Shown here: piece after piece, positions 57,717 to 64,000 of the stretch
How positions within the stretch are numbered: the first letter of the stretch is position 1
Layout: each line of letters starts with the position of its first letter
NCBI GenBank assembly: GCA_031472005.1
Contig: PZJY01000006.1
Coordinates: 558,001 to 622,000 of the forward strand
Reading direction: 5' to 3'
Length of the DNA: 64,000 bases
DNA from: Tetracladium setigerum
Lineage: Eukaryota > Ascomycota > Leotiomycetes > Helotiales
The notes under the pieces: generated by a model
The model's input: the letters and a program-made list of their open reading frames with translations, nothing else
Database searches by the model: none
What the model was told of the DNA's origin: nothing
Program-made: the position numbers and the translations under genes

Positions 57717-58876
57717 TTATTCCTTGAGCTCGGCAATCTTGGCCTTGACTCTCTCGACCTTCTCCTCCTTGGTCAACTTGCGTCCCTTGTACTTAAGTGC
57801 CTCCTTCTTGTGCTCCTCCTTGGTCTTCTTCTCACCGGCATCCTCGACCTTCTTGAATGGATCCTCACGGATTTGCTTGTGTGCCTCGGCATAAAGCTCC
57901 TCCAAACCATCGGCCTCAATCTCATCATCGATATAGCCCTGGAATTGGGACTTGTATCGCTCCTCATCATCATCGGCCAAAGTCTCCATGTACTCGGCAA
58001 TGTGGCCACCGAAGATGTACTTGCGGAGAGTCTCAGCGTCGAGCTCCTTGGACTCAATGTCGTAACCTGGGAAACGGTTCTCGGAATGAGGAATGAGGAT
58101 ACCACCATCGGAAGCACCCTTCATGGCACCGAAGACACGGGCACCAGTTGATGTGCGGGCAAGACCAACATCGAGGAAGGCCTTGAATGGTCGGCGGGAC
58201 TCATCACCCTCAGAAGCCTCGGTGAGAGTGAACTCTCCATCGGCCTCGGCGACACCCTCGAAATCCTCATCCATACCGAGCTTCTTGAGAACACGGCGAG
58301 CGAGGAGGAGACCAGTGCAGTAGGAAGCGGCCCAGTTGGTAAGACCATGCTCGATACCGTAGGCGCGGAGTTCGTGGGAGTATGCGGCAGCGAAGACCTT
58401 GTCACCGGTGATCTCAGAGGTCACGATCTGCAGCACGATATCGCGGTTGGTGAATCGGACGACGAGACGGTACTTTGGCGCATTGTACTTGTTCTTTGCC
58501 TGGGTGATGAGACGCTTGCGGGCATAGTAATCGGTCTTTCCGGAACGACGGCGCTTGTACTTGGTTTGGTACCGGCTGTGGGAGAGTAATTAGCAAAATA
58601 TCCAAGAGGAATTGAGGAAAGTGGAGAGGGAATTGGGGATTACATACCTGTAGTACGCCGAGTTCTTGACCAGCTTTGTGAAAGGCTAGAAAAAGGAATC
58701 CCAGATCAGCCCAAGTTCTTCCTCGAATCCGCAGCATTTCAGATCAATCAAGATCCGAAAGTTCTGCATGGACTCTCCAAGAAACCTCTGAACATTTCTG
58801 CCCTTTTTGAGGATCTTGTAGTCACCGCATATGGCGTTCGCGGATCTGCGAATATATGATGATTTCAACTTACCAT
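57717..58876 (-). CDS. rpl5: 60S ribosomal protein L5 (uL18)
   Basis: Three exons: 58876-58874 (only the ATG), 58685-58648 and 58575-57717, with introns of 188 and 72 bp; 299 aa. The protein begins MPFTKLVKNSAYYSRYQTKY and shows KRRRSGKTDYYARKRLITQ, RFTNRDIVLQIV, GLTNWAASYCTGLLLARRVL and GGILIPHSENRFPGYD, all typical of eukaryotic L5, with the usual basic C-terminus. L5 binds 5S rRNA with L11 and assembles into the large subunit's central protuberance. Codon use is strongly biased (many AAG, GAG, CTC), as for a highly expressed gene. The intron directly after the ATG is long for this window and may affect expression. Confidence 0.97.
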
Positions 58877-59850
58877 CTTGAAGGATAGACCGCACTGCTG
58901 GAGTTGTCGATTTGTCGTTGGGTTGTAAGATCGAACTTCGCCGTGATCGAAATCGATTGATGATAATTTCAATGTGCGCGGCGCTAGTGATTTCTTAGCG
59001 TGGAGAGTTGTGGTTTGAGGAGGGGCACGACCACGTGATGTGGAATCTTAACTAACATTTGAATTGCAGTATTTGCCAATATATTGGAAGATAGGTAAGT
59101 TATCAGATAGCCAGTTTTTATTTTGGTAAATATCTATATCTGTTGCTGTACAGTTCGACCTTGTTGCGATTGGAGTGTTGATCACGTGATAATTCCTCTC
59201 ACTCTCTTTTCGTTCATTCTCTCGAATTGACTTTACAGGCTTAAAGGCTGCATTTGAACTTTGTTTCTCATCACTATCAGATTCCACAGATTTCAGAGTA
59301 ACCCCTCTTAGTTGTCAAATCATTATCTTGATAGAATAGCTAATAGTTTCTTCGCTGGAAAGACAACACAGGTTTGTATAGGGCGTTTTATTATGTCTCT
59401 TCGCAGGATATTTTCTACATATAATCAAAGGATGTACTGTAATATTGACCTTGTGCTCGGCTCCAGATGTGTCCGTGGTAATGCAAGCCTTAGAAGCGCT
59501 ATACTGTTGAAGTGTCTCTTCGCCCGACCTAAGCGAATCTCACCATCCTTCATTGTTCAAATAATAACAACACCTTGAAAACTCTACAAACATCAGCTTG
59601 ACAATCTTATCACTTCGGTCTCCTTCAGCTTTCTATTTTCAACTCTCGGAAACGTGATTTTCAAGTTCTGATATACTTCGCTTCTGCACCGGGGAGGGAC
59701 ACAAAGGAAGCTAAGCCAAGTTAAAACCTGGACTCCTCCTCGACGGCAACCTTCTTCTTCTCAATCTTTTTCCTCGCTGATTTCAATCTGCTAATTACAT
59801 CAACTAGCCTGCTTACAAGTCTCAAGATTGTTGCAGTATTCCTCGCCATC
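58877..59850. other. Divergent intergenic region
   Basis: Promoters of RPL5 and of the low-complexity gene at 59851. Contains two CACGTGAT sites. The last 250 bases are CT-rich leader. No gene seen. Confidence 0.5.
59031..59190. promoter_or_regulatory. Two CACGTGAT sites upstream of RPL5
   Basis: CACGTGAT at 59032-59039 and an exact ATCACGTGAT palindrome at 59181-59190, 155 and 305 bp upstream of the L5 start. Paired CACGTG sites in ribosomal-protein promoters are plausible Cbf1-type sites; the factor is inferred. Confidence 0.45.
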
Positions 59851-61434
59851 ATGTCTGCTCCGGCGGATACCTCCCAAAGACCTCCAACCCTCCTAGACGG
59901 CAGCGAATCGCCTCCCTTGGAATCACAACCAGCTACCTGCCTACCTCATTCTCCTCAAACTATCCTCGGTCTTGGAATCTTCAACATGGACAATCATCAT
60001 ACCACTGGTGCACTCTCCAGCGGTCAAGACTGCATGCAATCAACTTCTCAAGGAGACTTGAGCAGCACCAATTCCTCCAACAGCAACTTCAATAGCAACT
60101 TCAACACACCACCAACCACTCCATCCCCGCAAATAGCTGCTTGGACAGTGAACAAAAACACTCCGTCTCTCTCTTCTCAACATTCAACCGCTCTCCATGC
60201 CAGCGTCGATCTCTACCATCCCCAAGCTCCTCTCCGAACAACCGGCTTTACCACGGCTCCTCGATCTCCTCGACCGCACTCTTATTGCACCCCGCCTAAC
60301 ACCCCATCTATGATCTTCACCTCTCCAACAAACTCTTCCTCATCACCAAAATCTGATTTTGACAACGTCGTTCGATCGCTATTCGCATCATCGCCATGGT
60401 CTAGCGCAGGAAGTGCGGTCCGAAACGTCTACTCCTCACCCCTAGTATCTCCTCTCCCACTTCGTGCTTCTAGCTTGGGAACACCAACATCTTCTTGCCG
60501 AAATGGTTGTACAGATCTTGGAGAACTCTGGTCTTCCCTTCATGTTCGTAGTGGCACTATCTCGTCTACTGCTGAGGCTGTCGCGTCACTTGGCATTCCA
60601 TCCACGAACACTGTTCGACGAGTTTGTTCTTGTCCTACTGTATCAACACTCCTTTGTCAATCTGACCTTACAACCATCTCAACAGAAGATCCATCAAAGA
60701 CACACCTCACCAAGGAGCCAGGCACGGATTTGCCACGCGAATGTCAGTTGGCTGTGGGAGAGTTGGGAGATGGTTTGGCTCACAAGAACAGCCTACTGCG
60801 TCGGCCCGAAACTGGGCTTGGAAAGGCTGCAAACGCAAACAAATTCAACGTATCTATGGTTGGCGTGAATGAAGATGTGATGGGAGGAACAAACAATCTT
60901 CGAGTACCCATGGAGAACCATCAGAATATTGACAATGGATCTGTCTATTTTGCTGAACGTGGCGAAAACAGCGAAGAGGTTGATAACTATGACGACAGTT
61001 ATGAGGACAACGAAGAAGACTCAGAGGAGGAGCGCAATAACTATCAACCAATCACCCCTCCACGAAATATCCACCAAGACCCTGACATCGAGGAAGTACA
61101 GAGCCGCACCTGCAGACACCAAAATGCGTTGACCTCTCTCACCGGTCAAGCTGGCATGAATCGCATGAATCGTCACAGATCAACCTCAAGAATCTCACTT
61201 CTTGGCAATGGAATTCCCATTGTAGTCGGTGAAGCAGGTGGTGGAGGTGTGGTTCAGTTGGGTGGAAATGCCCGACAACCCTTGACAGAAACCGGAACTC
61301 TCATACGTGACGTGTTCATGGATGAGAATAATGAGAATGATCTCGGTGTTTGGATGGTGGGAAGTTTGGGTCGGGAAGGTAATGATTATGAGTGGGGTGG
61401 TCGAGATGTTCTTGAGGATCGTCTTTTCGGTTGA
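59851..61434 (+). CDS. Low-complexity Ser/Thr/Pro/Asn-rich protein (527 aa)
   Basis: Single exon from ATG 59851 (ATCATGTC) after a long CT-rich leader. The first 300 residues are Ser/Thr/Pro/Asn-rich with SP and TP sites (PHSPQTILGLGIFNMD; TPPTTPSPQIAAW; SYCTPPNTPSMIFTS), which suits a phosphorylated regulatory protein. An RRVCSCPTVSTLLCQS segment adds Cys. Residues 360-395 are very acidic (EEVDNYDDSYEDNEEDSEEE). The end (TLIRDVFMDENNENDLGVWM) is the most ordered part. No signal peptide, no membrane segment, no known domain. Frame clean over 1.6 kb. Confidence 0.75.
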   Translation: MSAPADTSQRPPTLLDGSESPPLESQPATCLPHSPQTILGLGIFNMDNHHTTGALSSGQDCMQSTSQGDLSSTNSSNSNFNSNFNTPPTTPSPQIAAWTVNKNTPSLSSQHSTALHASVDLYHPQAPLRTTGFTTAPRSPRPHSYCTPPNTPSMIFTSPTNSSSSPKSDFDNVVRSLFASSPWSSAGSAVRNVYSSPLVSPLPLRASSLGTPTSSCRNGCTDLGELWSSLHVRSGTISSTAEAVASLGIPSTNTVRRVCSCPTVSTLLCQSDLTTISTEDPSKTHLTKEPGTDLPRECQLAVGELGDGLAHKNSLLRRPETGLGKAANANKFNVSMVGVNEDVMGGTNNLRVPMENHQNIDNGSVYFAERGENSEEVDNYDDSYEDNEEDSEEERNNYQPITPPRNIHQDPDIEEVQSRTCRHQNALTSLTGQAGMNRMNRHRSTSRISLLGNGIPIVVGEAGGGGVVQLGGNARQPLTETGTLIRDVFMDENNENDLGVWMVGSLGREGNDYEWGGRDVLEDRLFG

Positions 61435-62221
61435 GTATTCTACTCTCTGACCTGGCCTGGTCTTTACTGTATTTCAACTGAAGACAGACAGGAAAGCTTG
61501 GAGATATTTACAGCTGTGTGCGAGTATATCAGAGAGGTCGCTTCCTCACCATTTCGGGTGTGGCTGCAAGAAATTGTGGAGTTTGCTTTTAATTAGGCTC
61601 AATTTGTTGATATATATATTTTTTTTTCATTTTTCGCGGGAATACATGGTATCATGGATAATGGTAACATGAAGGGCGCCGGATGGAATGACCGGGGCCG
61701 TAGTTTATGACCCGGAAAAGATTCTTTCAAGTACTTGCTTTTCATCCAGGAGGCATAGTCTTGAAGAAAGTCTAGAGGCAGCTTACTTGCTAATTTGCTA
61801 TGTACGTAGAAAATATTCTAGGTATCACACCCTTGCAATTAAAACATATCAAAAAAAGCAAGCGAGCGAAACCCTTGAGATTGAAAAACGGGTGTGATTT
61901 TTGATTAAATAATACTGATAACTGCAAGTACTCTAAAAGCATCATTCGGGTGTTTCTCATTTGAATGTGTTCGCCGCATGGGCTTGAGAGAACATTCCTC
62001 GAAATGAAAAAGCATACCTAAGCAAAACAAAACCGATTCCAAAACGCCCATCACTATCCGTCCCAATTGCTCTTCCATGTGGCCCATAAATTTTTCTCCC
62101 GCTTCTATCACAATCAAACAATTTAACCTCCTCCCTCGCTCTCTGTTTCCCCAAGTACGCGCCCTACTCAAAATCTCAAAACTTATCAGAATAACATCAG
62201 TCACCCCCACTCCACCCCAAA
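61435..62221. other. Convergent intergenic region
   Basis: 3' flanks of the low-complexity gene and the gene at 62222-63759. TA/T-rich near 61605-61628. No gene seen. Confidence 0.5.
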
Positions 62222-63759
62222 TTACTTCTTCTGCTGCCCCTCCCCATTCAATCCCATTATCTCCAGCTTCAAATCTCTAAAATCATTCTCAGCATCAAGA
62301 CAGAAGTCCCACTCCTTCGATTCATCAACCGTTGACTCTCCTGCATTCGATGGGGTGACTTTTTCCCAGTCTTCGAGTTCTCGCTTCTCTTCTCTTGCTG
62401 CCACTGTCGATCTGTGTGATCGAAGTAGTTGGTTATTGTTCAAGGAGGGGAAGGGAACAGATGGTTGGTTGGAGGGTGGTTGATTGATGGATGGTTTATT
62501 GAGGGGGGGTGTTTGGTAAAAGAATCGGCCAACAAACGGCGATTGCTTGAAGTGCGGAGGATTGATAGTTGAGCAGAGTGATGAAATGGAAGGGGCAGCA
62601 TGCCCAACAAATCCATCAACAGCTGCCTCCCTAAAGCCAGGACGTCCCCATTGTTTCTGCCATTACATTCGTCACTTCTAAGACTTCGTCCCAGCGGGAT
62701 ACCTCCTGCCCGATATCCAGATGATGTTTGAAACTCCGCAGTCTGACCTGGAGCGAAAGTCGATGGCTGGGGAGGAGTTGTACGATGAGAACAAGTTAGG
62801 CCTGTGGGATATTTTCTTGTCATCTCAAAGTTCCGTTTTCGATGCGCCTCCAACTCTCGAATCGGCTCCTTAACTTCCTTCATCTTCAGTTGAAAATCCT
62901 CCTCCATGCCGGCTTTCATACCCGGAGGGAAAGTAGGGCCCGGTTCAACGTTCTGTTTTCGAGGCGCCTCTAACCATCGAGTAAGTTGATTAATGTCTTC
63001 AATCTTTGATGCTAGAATGATCTCCATGCATTGCTCAGCTTGTTTTGCGTCCTTCATCTTCAATTTTCCCCAACGAGTAGACCAGTCAAGGAATGATTCC
63101 GTCGTTTCCGTCTTTGTCTGCTTTTCATATGCATCAGCCGGCGAATGTTGTTTTGAATTAGTTGTGTGCATTTCCTTGGCTCTCTGTATATCCGAGTCAA
63201 TCTCATCGCGAAACGCCTCCAATGCATCACCCACTGTCTTGGTAGGATTCAACATGCATTGCATTCTGTGACCGTAATACTCCGCGTATTTACTACGAAT
63301 ATTCATAATCAAGGTCGCCAAGATTGTTCTTGATTCTGAGACAGCGCGCATCTTGGGGGGATTCTGGAACTTGTACATTCCCTCGAATTGTGGAAGTGGG
63401 CTCAAGATTGAGGTTGGTCTGGACGTAGAAGGATTGATGGTAATTGGTTTGTCCTTGGATTTGATAGAATTCTCTGTCGTATGGATGACATCAGGTGTTC
63501 GGCTCGAGGCTCTATAGATGGGTCCGGGTTGCTGGCCGAAACGAAGGCAACCGTAGGATCTATTCAACGGCGTGGGCACGAGGGGTTGGTTTTGTCCATT
63601 ATCTTCTTTTTGGGAAGCTGGTTTAGTTGAAGATTGTTTGGTCGGTAGGGAAATATTGTCGTCGAGATTGGATTTGGGGATCAGTGGCGATTGATTTTCG
63701 AAGGGACCGTTCGGCTGCTTGCCTTCGCCACCTTGAGAAGGCTATTTGTGACCCGACAT
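62222..63759 (-). pseudogene. Unknown protein with premature TAG at codon 6 and one frameshift
   Basis: ATG 63759 reads MSGHK then TAG (63744-63742). Directly after it the same frame stays open for over 430 codons, and for the first 121 of these there is no other ATG, so the N-terminal text (PSQGGEGKQPNGPFENQ, SYGCLRFGQQPGPIYRAS) must belong to the gene. Residues about 135-300 are charged helices (YGHRMQCMLNPTKTVGDALE; MEIILASKIEDINQLTRWLE). Near 62655-62665 the frame must change once: ECNG passes to WGRPGFREAAVDGFVGHAAP, which then runs to TAA at 62222. 1538 nt plus one base is exactly 513 codons. A CAG-to-TAG change would explain the stop. Not recognised as a known family. Confidence 0.6.
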
Positions 63760-64000
63760 TTTCTTGTCGTAGATTTCTTGATTTGAAGATGGTTGGTTGC
63801 ATTTCGGGGAGGGAGGGAAAGGGTTGTGTTTATGTAGCTTGGATGTGTCAAAAATTCACCATCTAGCAGTAACTAGATGAAGGAGGATAAAGAGGTACCA
63901 TGTCAAATTCTGGACGCGAAGTGAAACCATTCAACAAAGATCCTACTCCATTAGCATGGCGGAAACTCTTTAGCATTCTACAAACTTACGTTCCTTTGAA
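63760..64000. other. Right edge, no gene seen
   Basis: Presumably the promoter and leader of the minus-strand gene ending at 63759. Too short to judge further. Confidence 0.5.

Noticed and set aside
58686..58873. snoRNA inside the first RPL5 intron
   Set aside because: No box C (TGATGA) is present on the transcribed strand; the only TGATGA lies on the opposite strand.
1..64000. Biosynthetic cluster or mobile cargo element
   Set aside because: No polyketide, peptide-synthetase, terpene or cytochrome P450 genes and no tyrosine recombinase captain gene were seen.

Overview
The window is nuclear DNA from a filamentous ascomycete, most likely a leotiomycete close to Botrytis, Sclerotinia or Monilinia. 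The case rests on short GT-AG introns of about 45-160 bp with CTAAC/CTGAC-type branch sites, a fungal gene set (HET, APSES, gEgh16, Zn2Cys6, Mhp1, HsbA-like), the absence of operons, and many small secreted proteins. The clade is an inference from protein style. No tRNA, rRNA, CRISPR array or intact transposon was seen.

Layout. Positions 1-9 kb hold a Thr/Pro-rich GPI-type wall protein, a DsbA/FrnE-like oxidoreductase split into six exons, three small lineage-type proteins and a possible uncatalogued split gene. From 9.5 to 18 kb there is an 865-aa protein of unknown function, an HsbA-like secreted protein, a frame-broken Cys-rich secreted protein and a degenerate tandem repeat. From 18.6 to 28 kb there is an Mbp1-type APSES-ankyrin factor, a seven-helix membrane protein with a one-base lesion, a HET-domain protein and a HAD-type hydrolase with a one-base lesion. 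From 28 to 38 kb there is a small Cys-rich secreted protein with a Kex2-like site, two coiled-coil proteins, UPF1 and, divergently, IMP4. From 38 to 45 kb there is a DMT/EamA transporter with two one-base lesions, a Zn2Cys6 regulator with eight, a MYND-finger protein and a gEgh16/GAS1-type secreted protein. From 49 to 64 kb there is a Gln/Ser-rich membrane-anchored protein, the Mhp1-like LRR protein, RPL5, a low-complexity protein and a gene with a premature TAG at codon 6.

Functionally the window mixes housekeeping genes (ribosome biogenesis IMP4, RPL5; mRNA surveillance UPF1; G1/S control Mbp1) with surface, secreted and non-self recognition genes. The housekeeping genes read through cleanly. 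The most unusual pattern is about fifteen apparent one-base losses in seven genes, all of the same polarity, with flanking protein motifs and splice sites otherwise intact. Error in the assembled sequence is the leading explanation, but the clustering leaves room for recent gene decay. All exon models are manual and were checked only for splice sites and frame arithmetic.
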